Below the pieces are notes generated by a model. That model was not told the origin of the DNA and made no database searches. It was given only the letters and a program-made list of their open reading frames with translations. The translations under genes and the position numbers were made by a program. From assembly GCF_003814515.1 (NCBI RefSeq), contig NZ_RKQJ01000002.1:124001-188000 (forward strand): DNA of 64,000 nt. Direction: 5' to 3'. This stretch comes from Salinicoccus roseus (GTDB taxonomy: Bacteria; Bacillota; Bacilli; Staphylococcales; Salinicoccaceae). This document shows, one piece after another, positions 1 to 9,478 of the stretch (the stretch's first letter is position 1; every line of letters begins with the position of its first letter).

Positions 1-783
1 CCCCGTCACCGGCCGCGTCATGAGAATGACTACGGCATAGACAAGGAAGAAGTAGCTCGCAGCGGCGACGATATTCTGTTCTTCTGCAAATAGGGCGATG
101 AAGGAAAGCACCGTCGAGTACGTCATGCAGATGATCAGCACCACAATGCCGATCGGCATGGCATTCTTGTCGATCCATTCGAATTTCGGTTTCGGCTCTT
201 TCGACAGGTCGATTGTCGTATTATCCGTCTTGATGAAGATGGTGAACACACTGGCGAGCAGAACGAGTGTGAACACGATCAGAAACAGCATATGATAGGT
301 GATGTGCTGCAGCAGGAAGAAAGCCATGAAGGGCCCGAGGGCCGTCGCCATGACAAAGCTCAGGCTGAAGTAGCTGATGCCCTCCCCCCTGCGCGACCTC
401 GGCAGGGCCAGCGCTGCAATCGTGCCCACTGCGGTCGTCGCAACCCCGTTGGCCAGCCCGTTGAAGAACCGGACGATCAGCAGCAGCTGAAGATTGCCGG
501 CGACGAAATACAGGCCATAGGTGATGATGAACATGGCGGTGCCGATGTACATGATCTTCTTTGCCCCCATCAGGCTCAGCTGGTGGCCGGTCAGCACCCG
601 TCCGACCAGCGATCCCACGATGAAGATGCCGGCGACGAGTCCAGCTGTACTGGTCGATACGCCAAACTCATCCACTGCATAGCCGCTGATCGTAACCATG
701 AGCAGAAACATCGCAAGCATGATGAAGAAGTTGAATATGAATACGATGATAAAATCCTTCGTCCAGAGACGTTCTCTATCCAT
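1..783 (-). CDS. MFS transporter, partial (3' end outside window)
   Basis: The frame is open from the ATG at 783 to the window edge and encodes about 260 residues beginning MDRERLWTKDFIIVFIFNFF. It shows regularly spaced hydrophobic segments and the loop 2-3 pattern GSLVGRVLTGHQLSLMGAKK, which is the classic major facilitator signature region (G-x-x-x-D/G-R-x-G-R/K). At least six or seven membrane helices are visible, so the missing part should hold the C-terminal half. The pattern resembles bacterial drug/metabolite exporters of the YttB/YwoG kind, but the substrate cannot be read from the sequence. A hairpin-forming repeat (ATATGA-TTAG-TCATAT, 816-831) lies just upstream and could be an operator. 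Confidence 0.85.
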   Translation of the reverse strand, partial: MDRERLWTKDFIIVFIFNFFIMLAMFLLMVTISGYAVDEFGVSTSTAGLVAGIFIVGSLVGRVLTGHQLSLMGAKKIMYIGTAMFIITYGLYFVAGNLQLLLIVRFFNGLANGVATTAVGTIAALALPRSRRGEGISYFSLSFVMATALGPFMAFFLLQHITYHMLFLIVFTLVLLASVFTIFIKTDNTTIDLSKEPKPKFEWIDKNAMPIGIVVLIICMTYSTVLSFIALFAEEQNIVAAASYFFLVYAVVILMTRPVTG

Positions 784-861
784 TTGATCATTCCTTAATA
801 TGTAAGACTCTTTGAATATGATTAGTCATATCATAACATAATTGAATTGTCTGCAAGCGCA

Positions 862-889
862 GAAAAATACCGGCTCGATGAGCCGGTAT
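862..889 (-). terminator. Rho-independent terminator of gltBD
   Basis: A perfect 10-bp stem (ATACCGGCTC / GAGCCGGTAT) with a 3-nt loop is followed on the minus strand by TTTTTC, six bases past the gltD stop codon. Confidence 0.85.
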
Positions 890-894
890 GCCAC

Positions 895-2355
895 TTATGA
901 ATATATTTTATTCTGGACTGCAAATTTATGTGCCTGACGTGCAACTTCGCGCCCTTCCTTGATCGCCCACACGACGAGGCTCTGTCCACGCCTTGCATCT
1001 CCGGCAGCGAAGACTTTCCGTCTGTTCGTCTTGTAGTCGCTGTCGTCGGCTGCAATCTTATTATGCGTCATCTGCAGCTGGAATGCTTTCGGCAATTCGC
1101 TCTCCACACCTTCAAAACCGATGGAGAGGAGCACAAGGTCCGCCTTGAAATAGCGTTCCTGGTCTTCCATGGTGATATCATTCAGGGGCTGCTGGCTGAG
1201 CACCTGTGTATTGAGCCCTTTCAGGTCGCCGACGAAATCCACGTCATATGCCATCGTCTGAACACCGTAGGCACGTGGCTCCTGACCGAATGCGCCCTCG
1301 TATTCAGCATGCGCATAGTCGAGCTTGAACACCTGCTTCTGGAGCGGCCAGAACGGGTTGCCATCCACCTTGTCTGGCAGACGGTCATATTTGTTCAGCT
1401 GGAAGACGGATTTGCACCCTTCCCTCAGGGACATCGCTACACAGTCGGCTCCGGTATCCCCGCCACCGATGACGATGACATGCTTGTCCTTAGCCGTGAT
1501 GCTCGGTTCTTCGATTTCACCGAACTGGTGCTGCGTCTGTTCAGTCAGGTAGTCCATCGCGAACTGGATATCCTTGCTCTGTCTGCCTTCAAGCTTCAGG
1601 TCCCTCTGCTTGCGTGCACCCGTTGCAACGATGATCGCATCGTACTTTTCATCAAGTTCTTCATACGTCACATCTTTACCTACATTGACATCACAGATGA
1701 ATTTCACACCTGCCGCCTCCATCAGTTCCACCCTGCGTTCCACGACATCCTTATCCAGCTTCATGTTTGGAATACCGTATCTGAGCAGGCCGCCGGGCTT
1801 GATGTCCCTTTCATAGATATCGACATTATGCCCCCATGAGTTCAGTTCATCTGCGGCAGTCAGGCCCGCAGGTCCGCTCCCGATGATGGCAATACGTGTA
1901 TCCAGCCTATGGTTCGGCGTCCTCGGCTCGACCCAGCCCTGTTCGAAGGCTTCGTCGATGATCGTGCGCTCGATGCCCTTGATTGCGACAGGATCGTTGT
2001 TGATGGAGAGCACACATGAAGATTCGCATGGCGCCGGACATACATTCCCCGTAAATTCCGGGAAATTGTTCGTTTCAGAAAGGCGTCTGTAGGCCTCCTT
2101 GAACTGTCCTTTGTAGACAAGGTCGTTCCATTCTGGAATGTAGTTGCCTATCGGGCAGCCGACGGTCTCCTTCCCGACACCGACTCCCGTCTGGCAGAAC
2201 GGTGTGCCGCATTCCATGCAGCGTGCCCCCTGCTCCTGAGCATCTTCGTTGCAGAAGCGATGCTGGAACGCCTCATAATTCGAAACTCTTGCTTTCAGAT
2301 CTTCTTCCGACTGAGACTTTCTCTGATGTTTCATAAATCCTTTAAACTCACCCAT
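895..2355 (-). CDS. gltD: Glutamate synthase (NADPH) small subunit GltD
   Basis: This is the 486-residue beta subunit of NADPH-GOGAT, which passes electrons from NADPH through FAD to the large subunit for making two glutamates from glutamine and 2-oxoglutarate. Cysteines for two 4Fe-4S clusters are at 46, 49, 54, 67 and 106, 110, 114. The FAD-binding GSGPAGL is at about 159-165 and the NADPH-binding GGGDTGAD near 297. Length is normal for the family. It lies 16 bp downstream of gltB on the same strand and ends at a strong terminator, so the two form one operon. A GGAG sequence 9 nt upstream of the ATG supports the start. Confidence 0.97.
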   Translation of the reverse strand: MGEFKGFMKHQRKSQSEEDLKARVSNYEAFQHRFCNEDAQEQGARCMECGTPFCQTGVGVGKETVGCPIGNYIPEWNDLVYKGQFKEAYRRLSETNNFPEFTGNVCPAPCESSCVLSINNDPVAIKGIERTIIDEAFEQGWVEPRTPNHRLDTRIAIIGSGPAGLTAADELNSWGHNVDIYERDIKPGGLLRYGIPNMKLDKDVVERRVELMEAAGVKFICDVNVGKDVTYEELDEKYDAIIVATGARKQRDLKLEGRQSKDIQFAMDYLTEQTQHQFGEIEEPSITAKDKHVIVIGGGDTGADCVAMSLREGCKSVFQLNKYDRLPDKVDGNPFWPLQKQVFKLDYAHAEYEGAFGQEPRAYGVQTMAYDVDFVGDLKGLNTQVLSQQPLNDITMEDQERYFKADLVLLSIGFEGVESELPKAFQLQMTHNKIAADDSDYKTNRRKVFAAGDARRGQSLVVWAIKEGREVARQAHKFAVQNKIYS

Positions 2356-2371
2356 CTCACATCGCTCCTTC

Positions 2372-5300
2372 CTAGAATATATTCATCTTCTCAAGTTCTT
2401 TATCTTCAACCGTCAGTTCCCCATTGAATGCCTTCAGTTCTGCATCCTTCAGGGAATAGCTGTTTTCGAGGCCGTACCTGATCCTCTGCTGCATCTTCCT
2501 GTATTCGACAGGAATGACTTTGATGACTTCAATTTCGCCGGATTCAATTTTTTCGATCGACTCCTGCGCCCTCTGGCTGTTCGTGAAGTACTGGTGTCCG
2601 TAGAGCAGGTGCTTCACCTTCTCCATTTCTTCACGATCTTCAACTAGACCGACTTCGATCATTTCATGGTTCATGTTGACTTGATTTTCGATGACCGACT
2701 TCTCATTTATGATATATGCGATACCCCCGCTCATGCCTGCAGCGAAATTCTTCCCGATATCCCCTATGATCACTACGCGGCCGCCTGTCATATACTCGAG
2801 ACCGTGGTCTCCAATACCTTCAACGACCACTTCCGCGCCACTATTCCTGACTCCGAAACGCTCTCCGGCAACACCATTGATGAACACCTGGCCCTTGATG
2901 GCACCATACAGGCAGACATTGCCGGCGATGATGTCCCGGCTTCTTTCCTTGACCGGTGCCTGGACGACGACGCGGCCGCCGGATATGCCTTTGCCGACAT
3001 AATCGTTCAAGTCACCCACATGGTGCATCGTCAGCCCTTGTGGAATGAAGGCACCATAGCTCTGGCCGCCATGGCCGAACGTATTGACCTTGTATGTGTC
3101 ATGGTCGAGCGCCTCCATACCCCAGGTCTTCGTGATCAGGCTGCCGAGCTGTGTACCGATGTTCCTGTGCCTGTTCTTGACATGGTAGGCTGCTTCGTGC
3201 GATTCTCCCGCTTCGATCTTCTCCTTGAAATCAGGCAGAAGGTTGAGGTCGTCAAGCGACCATTCGAATGGGTGCTTCTGCATGTCGACTTTCCTTCTGT
3301 CCCCATCGATAGGCGTCAGTATCGGTGACAGATCAAGCTCACCGAGATGATGGTTCGCCGTCTTCTCCTTGTCCACTTCCAGGTGCTCCACGGCACCGAC
3401 CAGGTCATCCATGGACTTCAGGCCGAGTTCCGCCAGAATTTCCCGGATATCCTCAGCAATGAAGTGCATGAAGTTGATGACATGTTCCGCTTTTCCGGTA
3501 TACAGCTTACGCAGATCGCCATTCTGTGTGGCGATGCCGACCGGACACGTATCCTTATGGCATACACGCATCATGACACAGCCGAGTACGACTAGCGGTG
3601 CTGTCGCGAACGCGAATTCCTCGGCACCGAGTGCACATGCGATCGCAACGTCCCTGCCCGTCATGAGCTTGCCATCCGTCTCGAGGGTAACCCTGGATCT
3701 CAGACCGTTGAGCTGCAGCGTCTGATGCGCTTCCGTCAGGCCGAGTTCCCAAGGCAGACCGGCGTGCTGGATGCTTGTCAGCGGCGAAGCGCCGGTACCG
3801 CCATCGAACCCGCTGATGACAATTTTATCTGCATAGGCTTTCGCAACACCCGCAGCAATCGTTCCGACACCATTTTTGGCAACCAGCTTCACGGAAATAT
3901 CCGCTTCCTTGTTGGCATTCTTAAGGTCATGTATCAGCTGTGCCAGATCTTCGATTGAATAGATATCGTGGTGCGGCGGTGGTGAAATGAGTCCGACACC
4001 TGGTGTGGAGTTCCTGATTTCAGCCACCCAAGGATAGACCTTCTGCCCCGGCAGCTGTCCACCTTCACCCGGCTTCGCCCCCTGGGCCACCTTGATCTGG
4101 ATCTCCTTCGCACTGTTCAAGTATTCGCTGTTCACGCCGAAGCGGCCGGAGGCCACCTGCTTGATGGCGCTGTTCAGATTCCTGCCGTCCGATTTCGGTT
4201 CGAACCGTTCCGGATTCTCTCCGCCTTCACCACTGTTGCTGCGTCCACCGATCTGGTTCATCGCTTCGGCAAGTGTCTCATGGGCTTCCTGGGACAAGGA
4301 ACCGAAACTCATGGCACCCGTCTTGAAGCGCTTGACGATTTCCTCCTTCGGCTCCACCTGATCGACTGGAATCGGTCTTCTGGATTTGAATTTCAACAGG
4401 TGGCGGATGCTGGAATGGTGGCTGTCATGCATGTTTTCCCTATACTCTTCATATGCCTGCTTATCATTCGTCCGGCATGCAGCCTGGAGCAGACGGATGG
4501 AATTCGGGTTGATGACATGATCCTCACCCTGCTGGCGCCATTGGAATCTGGTTCCGGACTCCAGGTATTCGAGCCTCCTGTCCTGCATCTTTTTATTTCT
4601 GTAATCGATATCTTCGATTGACAGCCCGCCGATCTTCGAGACGGCACTGCCAAAGTACTGGTCCATGACAGACTTTCCGATACCTACGGCTTCGAACACC
4701 TGGGCACCATGGTAACTCTGTACAGTCGAGATACCCATCTTGGCCATGACCTTGATGAGTCCCTCGGTCAATGCCTTGTTGTAGGTGCCGACCACCGTCT
4801 CGTCCCCTTCCGATACGGAGATGAGCGTTTCCTGTGCAATATGCGGATAGACCGCATTGGCACCAAAACCGATCAGTGTGGCCACATGGTGGACTTCACG
4901 CACTTCCGCCGTCTTTACAACGATGCTCGTGAGCGTACGGCGTTCGTCACCGATCAATGCCTGATGCACCGCACTTGTCGCAAGAAGTGAAGGAATGGCA
5001 TACCTTTCCTCCTCTTCAAGAATACGCGCATCAGTCAGTACAAGCACACCGTGCTTTTCAGCCAGTTCTGCAGCCTGATTCTGGATGTCGGACAGTGCAT
5101 CCTTCAATGCGCCTGTATATGTGATGTCGATTTCAGCTATGCCGAGCCTTTTTACATCTTCACGCGCAAGCACCCGTCCGTCGATGACAGGAAGCTCCAA
5201 CTGTACACGGTCGACCGCCTTGACTCCTGGATCGAGCAGATGCCCTTCCCTGCCGAGGTATGTGATTTCGCTCGTGACGATCTTCTCACGATAGGAATCG

Positions 5301-6841
5301 AGCGGCGGATTGGTGACCTGTGCAAAATGCTGCTTGAAATAATCGAACAGCAGTTTTGAATGACTCGACAGGAAGGCGAGCGGCTGGTCGAAGCCCATCG
5401 CCCCGATCGGGTCCTTCACCTGCGAAGTCAAAGGTTTCATGTATTTCTCTATATCTTCCTTCGTATATCCGAAGCGTACAAGGACATTATGCAATGTATC
5501 CTTATCCACAGAGTTGCGTTTGAATGGCGCCGGTTCCACCTTCTCACTGCGTTTCTGGGACATCCATTCACTATAGGGTCTGGATGTTGCGATGCCGTGC
5601 TTCAGTTCATCGTTCTCGATGATCTTCGACTGGTCGAAATCGACAAGCAGCAGCTTGCCCGGGCTGAGCTGACCCTTATAGAGGATTTCAGACTCTTCCA
5701 CATCAACGACACCGACTTCAGAGGAATAGATGATTTCATTGCTCTTCGTCACATAATAACGTCCAGGTCGCAGACCGTTGCGGTCCGTCAACGCTCCAAG
5801 CTTATGGTTGTCGCAGAAGCTGATCATCGTCGGGCCGTCCCACGGCTCCATGAGATAACTGTAGAACTCATAGAAGTCCTTGATGACCGGGTTGTCATAG
5901 TCCTGATATTTCCATGGCTCAGGAATCATGATCATCGCTGCCTGTTCAGGCGGCATGGAGAGACTCAGGAACTCCATGACATTATCGACGATAGCGGAGT
6001 CACTGCCTGATTCGTCAATGATCGCTTCGACCCTTTTTCCCTTTTCACCGAATGTATCCACCAGCCACTGCTTCGTACGTGCCTTCATCCAATTCGAGTT
6101 GCCTTTAATGGTGTTGATTTCACCATTGTGCATCAGGAGACGGTTCGGATGGGCCCTTGCCCAGCTCGGGAATGTATTCGTGCTGAAACGGGAGTGGACG
6201 GAACCGAACTTCGATACATAGCGCGGATCACTGAGATCCATATAGAACTGCCTGATCTGATCAGAACGCAGCCAGCCCTTGTAGACAATCGTCTCATTGG
6301 AGAAGGAAGCGACATAATGCTCGACATCTGCCGCTTCAAGCGCCTGCTCGATCATTTTCCTCATGAAATAGAGGTCGAGGGCATCACTGCAGTCCGTAAT
6401 CACCTGCAAGAATTGCGGCAGCGTCTCCCTGACATTATCCGCCAAGGCGCCTTCGTCGACCGGAAGTTCCCTGAAGGTGATTACATTGAACCCTTCAGCC
6501 TCCACCGTCTGCTGCACAACTTCCCTGAAAGTTTCAAGAGATGCCTGACTATCGATCAGGTACATCCCGACAGAATAGCGACCGAATTCCGGCAGTTCTT
6601 CCACTTCCTCCTGCAGAAGTGCATGCGGAATTTCTGTCATGATACCAGCACCGTCACCAGTGATGCCGTCAGCACCGACACCTCCTCGATGATCTAATCT
6701 CTCGAGCATTTCAAGAGATTTGATGACAATTCCATGGGAGCGCACATTATCCATGTTGGCATAGAATCCAATGCCACATGCATCATGCTCGTTCATGAAA
6801 TGATATAAACCTTCTTGTTTGATTGGCTGATACAAACTCAT
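2372..6841 (-). CDS. gltB: Glutamate synthase large subunit GltB
   Basis: The 1489-residue alpha subunit of glutamate synthase is complete. A short propeptide precedes Cys22 (HDACGIGF), which becomes the N-terminal nucleophile of the class II glutamine amidotransferase domain. The central domain, the FMN/2-oxoglutarate synthase domain with its GGTGASPL segment, and the 3Fe-4S motif CVMMRVCHKDTCPVG (near 1090-1105) follow in order. The GXGXG-repeat domain closes the protein (GHGGQSYGAF to GGIAYI). GAGGTG sits 7 nt before the ATG. It is divergent from gltC, as in Bacillus, so activation by GltC in response to the nitrogen/carbon balance is expected. Confidence 0.98.
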   Translation of the reverse strand: MSLYQPIKQEGLYHFMNEHDACGIGFYANMDNVRSHGIVIKSLEMLERLDHRGGVGADGITGDGAGIMTEIPHALLQEEVEELPEFGRYSVGMYLIDSQASLETFREVVQQTVEAEGFNVITFRELPVDEGALADNVRETLPQFLQVITDCSDALDLYFMRKMIEQALEAADVEHYVASFSNETIVYKGWLRSDQIRQFYMDLSDPRYVSKFGSVHSRFSTNTFPSWARAHPNRLLMHNGEINTIKGNSNWMKARTKQWLVDTFGEKGKRVEAIIDESGSDSAIVDNVMEFLSLSMPPEQAAMIMIPEPWKYQDYDNPVIKDFYEFYSYLMEPWDGPTMISFCDNHKLGALTDRNGLRPGRYYVTKSNEIIYSSEVGVVDVEESEILYKGQLSPGKLLLVDFDQSKIIENDELKHGIATSRPYSEWMSQKRSEKVEPAPFKRNSVDKDTLHNVLVRFGYTKEDIEKYMKPLTSQVKDPIGAMGFDQPLAFLSSHSKLLFDYFKQHFAQVTNPPLDSYREKIVTSEITYLGREGHLLDPGVKAVDRVQLELPVIDGRVLAREDVKRLGIAEIDITYTGALKDALSDIQNQAAELAEKHGVLVLTDARILEEEERYAIPSLLATSAVHQALIGDERRTLTSIVVKTAEVREVHHVATLIGFGANAVYPHIAQETLISVSEGDETVVGTYNKALTEGLIKVMAKMGISTVQSYHGAQVFEAVGIGKSVMDQYFGSAVSKIGGLSIEDIDYRNKKMQDRRLEYLESGTRFQWRQQGEDHVINPNSIRLLQAACRTNDKQAYEEYRENMHDSHHSSIRHLLKFKSRRPIPVDQVEPKEEIVKRFKTGAMSFGSLSQEAHETLAEAMNQIGGRSNSGEGGENPERFEPKSDGRNLNSAIKQVASGRFGVNSEYLNSAKEIQIKVAQGAKPGEGGQLPGQKVYPWVAEIRNSTPGVGLISPPPHHDIYSIEDLAQLIHDLKNANKEADISVKLVAKNGVGTIAAGVAKAYADKIVISGFDGGTGASPLTSIQHAGLPWELGLTEAHQTLQLNGLRSRVTLETDGKLMTGRDVAIACALGAEEFAFATAPLVVLGCVMMRVCHKDTCPVGIATQNGDLRKLYTGKAEHVINFMHFIAEDIREILAELGLKSMDDLVGAVEHLEVDKEKTANHHLGELDLSPILTPIDGDRRKVDMQKHPFEWSLDDLNLLPDFKEKIEAGESHEAAYHVKNRHRNIGTQLGSLITKTWGMEALDHDTYKVNTFGHGGQSYGAFIPQGLTMHHVGDLNDYVGKGISGGRVVVQAPVKERSRDIIAGNVCLYGAIKGQVFINGVAGERFGVRNSGAEVVVEGIGDHGLEYMTGGRVVIIGDIGKNFAAGMSGGIAYIINEKSVIENQVNMNHEMIEVGLVEDREEMEKVKHLLYGHQYFTNSQRAQESIEKIESGEIEVIKVIPVEYRKMQQRIRYGLENSYSLKDAELKAFNGELTVEDKELEKMNIF

Positions 6842-6910
6842 ATCAGGTCACCTCTTTTTCAGAATATTTGAGTAAGTATATACTACCATTAAATACACCT
6901 ATACAATCAA

Positions 6911-6927
6911 TATATCAATGATATAAT
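6911..6927. promoter_or_regulatory. Putative GltC operator overlapping the gltC -10 box
   Basis: The intergenic region between gltB and gltC holds a perfect 15-bp palindrome, TATATCA-A-TGATATA (6911-6925), of the T-N11-A form bound by LysR-type regulators. It overlaps TATAAT (6922-6927), a likely -10 box of gltC, which fits the negative autoregulation usual for this family. Assignment to GltC is inference from position. Confidence 0.5.
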
Positions 6928-6960
6928 ATTCATATCAGAATTAGATTGATGGTGAAAAAC

Positions 6961-7842
6961 ATGGAGATCAAACAACTGAAATACTTCATCGAGACCGCCA
7001 GACAGGAACATATGACAGAAGCCGCCCTGTCCCTGAACGTCGCGCAGTCGGCACTTTCACGGCAGATCGGCCTGCTTGAGGAAGACCTCGGGGTCAAACT
7101 GTTCAAAAGGGTCGGCCGCAACATAAAATTGACGGATGAAGGGAAAATTTTTTTCGAGGATGCATTGACCATCATCGAATCGGTGGAGAAATCAAGGGAG
7201 AAGCTCAATGAGGAAGTCATCCAGAAAAAACATACGCTGAACATCCATCTCACCCGCTCCGACATGACATCCAAAGTGCTCCAGTCCCTGAACCAGTTCC
7301 TGAGACAGGAGGCGGACATCGAGTTCAACATCCATACACTGGACGAATCGGCCATTGAAGACAGACTCATGGACGAAACACTCGATATCGTCATATCAGC
7401 CCAAAGATCTGAAGATCCGCTCATACAGAGTGCTCTGCTGTTCGAACAGAACTATCATTATGTATTCCGTGAAAGCAACAGGATACAACTGCCGGTCCAG
7501 GCTTCCCTGAATGAACTCGAGGAGTTCCCCCTCATAACATTCCAGCCGGTATTCGACATCAGCCATATGTTCAAAAAACAGAGCATCGGGATATATCAGG
7601 ACATGACCATCATCCAGCATCTCCTGATCGAGCATGCACATGTGGCGATACTCACCCATGAAGAGGCCAAGCAGCTCACATACAGTTATCCGAAGTTCAC
7701 CGTCCATAGCCTCAACCACCTCAACATCAAACATCCCATGTATGTCAGCATGCGCAAGGATAATCAGAAACCCTTCGTCAAAAAATGGTACAGCCATCTG
7801 CGCCAGACATTCAGTCCCCTTTTCAATCCATACTCGGATTAG
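6961..7842 (+). CDS. gltC: LysR-family transcriptional activator of gltBD (GltC)
   Basis: The protein begins MEIKQLKYFIETARQEHMTE and has a LysR winged helix-turn-helix at about residues 17-36 (AALSLNVAQSALSRQIGLLE), followed by a linker helix and a periplasmic-binding-like effector domain; 293 residues is the usual length. Earlier in-frame TTG, ATG and GTG codons exist (6946-6954). I chose 6961 because the family starts at this point and GGTG lies 6 nt upstream. Its divergent placement against gltB matches the B. subtilis gltC-gltA arrangement. Recognition as GltC relies mainly on this context. Confidence 0.85.
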   Translation: MEIKQLKYFIETARQEHMTEAALSLNVAQSALSRQIGLLEEDLGVKLFKRVGRNIKLTDEGKIFFEDALTIIESVEKSREKLNEEVIQKKHTLNIHLTRSDMTSKVLQSLNQFLRQEADIEFNIHTLDESAIEDRLMDETLDIVISAQRSEDPLIQSALLFEQNYHYVFRESNRIQLPVQASLNELEEFPLITFQPVFDISHMFKKQSIGIYQDMTIIQHLLIEHAHVAILTHEEAKQLTYSYPKFTVHSLNHLNIKHPMYVSMRKDNQKPFVKKWYSHLRQTFSPLFNPYSD

Positions 7843-7895
7843 CTCCCCGTAGAATGGGGTAGAAGGAATACAGTTATCAAATAGGAGGGAATTTC

Positions 7896-8324
7896 ATGAA
7901 CAGGGAAGAATTCAAAAATACATTGAAAGAAATTCTGGACAATAATAATATCGGTACGATGGCAACAATCCGCGACAACAAGCCGATGAGCCGTTACATG
8001 TACTTCTATAACGATGGCCTGACGCTCTATACGTACACGAGGAAAGATACGTACAAGATCGACGATCTGGAGGAAAACCCATATGCCCACATTCTTCTTG
8101 GATATGAAGAAAGGGAGGACAAGGGTGAGAGCTATGTCGAAATCCTCGGTAAGGCCAGCCTGCCTGAAGAAGTGACCCCGGATGTCGACGAAATGCTCGC
8201 CAAGCTCGGCAACCTCTATCAGAAGTTGAAAGGCGAGGACGACCTCCAGGCGATAAAGATCGACATCGAAACGGTACGTATCATGAACGATGAGGATGCG
8301 GAACCTAAGACTGTAGAACTATAG
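7896..8324 (+). CDS. Pyridoxamine 5'-phosphate oxidase-like (general stress protein 26 type) protein
   Basis: A 142-residue protein with the split-barrel flavin-binding fold: the stretch GTMATIRDNKPMSRYM and the following LTLYTYTRKDTYKIDDLEENPYAHILLG are typical of the PNPOx-like/YdaG family. Such proteins bind FMN or a related cofactor; the physiological substrate is unknown. The start is set by GGAGG about 7 nt upstream. It follows gltC by 54 bp on the same strand and ends at a bidirectional terminator, so cotranscription with gltC is possible. Confidence 0.8.
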   Translation: MNREEFKNTLKEILDNNNIGTMATIRDNKPMSRYMYFYNDGLTLYTYTRKDTYKIDDLEENPYAHILLGYEEREDKGESYVEILGKASLPEEVTPDVDEMLAKLGNLYQKLKGEDDLQAIKIDIETVRIMNDEDAEPKTVEL

Positions 8325-8333
8325 AAGCAAACC

Positions 8334-8366
8334 AAAAAGCCTGCTCTTTAAATGAGCAGGCTTTTT
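8334..8366. terminator. Bidirectional terminator
   Basis: AAAAAGCCTGCTC and GAGCAGGCTTTTT form a 13-bp stem with a 7-nt loop between two convergent genes, giving a T-run on either strand. Confidence 0.9.
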
Positions 8367-8392
8367 GAATGCCGATTTTCATATTTTCATCA

Positions 8393-9451
8393 TTATTTTT
8401 CCTTCAACCTTCTGATCAGCTCTTCAGTGACTTCTCCTGTCTTCTTGTCGCCGCCGACATCGGGTGTCAGGAAGCCGTCTGCCGTTACACGCTCCATCGT
8501 GTCGAGCAGGAGGGTTCCCATCTCCTCCTCACCATGATGATCAAGCAGCATCTTGGCTGTCCATAGCTGTCCGATCGGATTGGCGATTTCTTTACCCACA
8601 ATGTCTGGGGCAGAGCCGTGCACTGGCTCGAACATGGATGGATGCTTCCCGTTCAGATTGAGGTTCGCAGATGGCGCGATGCCGATGCTCCCCATGATTG
8701 CAGCACCAATATCGGTCAGCACATCCCCGAACAGGTTGCTTGCGACGATGACGTCATAGCGCTCCGGATGCGTGACGAATGTTGCTGCCAACGCATCGAT
8801 GTGCTGGGAGGTGGTTTCAATGCCCCTATGCTTTTGTGCCGTCTCCTTGAAGACTTCATCCCAGAATGGCATGGAATGGAAGATCCCATTGGATTTCGTT
8901 GCGCTCGTCACATGCTGACGCCTCGATTTCGCAAGCTCGAACGCATGCTCCATCGCCTGTTTTGTCGCACGCCTTGAGAAGACATTGTTCTGTATGGCGA
9001 TTTCATTTTCACCCTGGTACATCCGCCCGCCGACGGAACTGTATTCGCCTTCACTGTTCTCACGCACGACCACAAGGTCGAAGTCCTTTGGATTCAGCAA
9101 GGGGGACCGGATGCCTTCAAATACTTTTGCGGGACGTACATTGATTTCAAGTTCAAACTCCCGTCTGATCTTGAGCAGCAGCCCCCATAGGGAAATATGG
9201 TCCGGCACTTTTGAAATGTCACCGACGGCGCCCAGAAAGACGCTGTCCGACTGTCCAAGCCGCTCCAGCCCATCTTCAGCCATCATGGCGCCATGCTCCA
9301 GATAATAGTCACATCCATAGTCGAAATGCTCATATTCAAACGACAGCCCACCATGCAGTTCTGCAATGGTGTCCAAAACCTTCAGTGCGTGCGGGACGAC
9401 TTCCGTTCCAATGCCGTCACCCGGCACTACAGCAAGTTTTATCTTCTTCAT
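8393..9451 (-). CDS. Tartrate dehydrogenase / D-malate dehydrogenase (isocitrate-isopropylmalate dehydrogenase family)
   Basis: This 352-residue enzyme belongs to the metal-dependent beta-decarboxylating dehydrogenases. It starts IKLAVVPGDGIGTEVV, contains VVVRENSEGEYSSVGGR (substrate-binding arginine and tyrosine region) and the metal-binding VIVASNLFGDVLTDIGAA. The spacing and the KSNGIFHSMPFWDEVF segment fit the tartrate dehydrogenase/D-malate dehydrogenase (TtuC/DmlA) branch rather than LeuB or Icd. It would oxidise tartrate or D-malate with NAD, the latter to pyruvate and CO2. An AGGAGG motif precedes the ATG. The dicarboxylate carrier immediately upstream on the same strand (28 bp) very probably imports its substrate. 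Confidence 0.85.
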   Translation of the reverse strand: MKKIKLAVVPGDGIGTEVVPHALKVLDTIAELHGGLSFEYEHFDYGCDYYLEHGAMMAEDGLERLGQSDSVFLGAVGDISKVPDHISLWGLLLKIRREFELEINVRPAKVFEGIRSPLLNPKDFDLVVVRENSEGEYSSVGGRMYQGENEIAIQNNVFSRRATKQAMEHAFELAKSRRQHVTSATKSNGIFHSMPFWDEVFKETAQKHRGIETTSQHIDALAATFVTHPERYDVIVASNLFGDVLTDIGAAIMGSIGIAPSANLNLNGKHPSMFEPVHGSAPDIVGKEIANPIGQLWTAKMLLDHHGEEEMGTLLLDTMERVTADGFLTPDVGGDKKTGEVTEELIRRLKEK

Positions 9452-9478
9452 AATTTCCTCCTGTTTGTCTATGTTGGA

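Noticed and set aside
928-1839. 303-residue plus-strand frame across gltD
   Set aside because: It lies wholly antisense to a clear glutamate synthase subunit and shows no domain or ribosome binding site.
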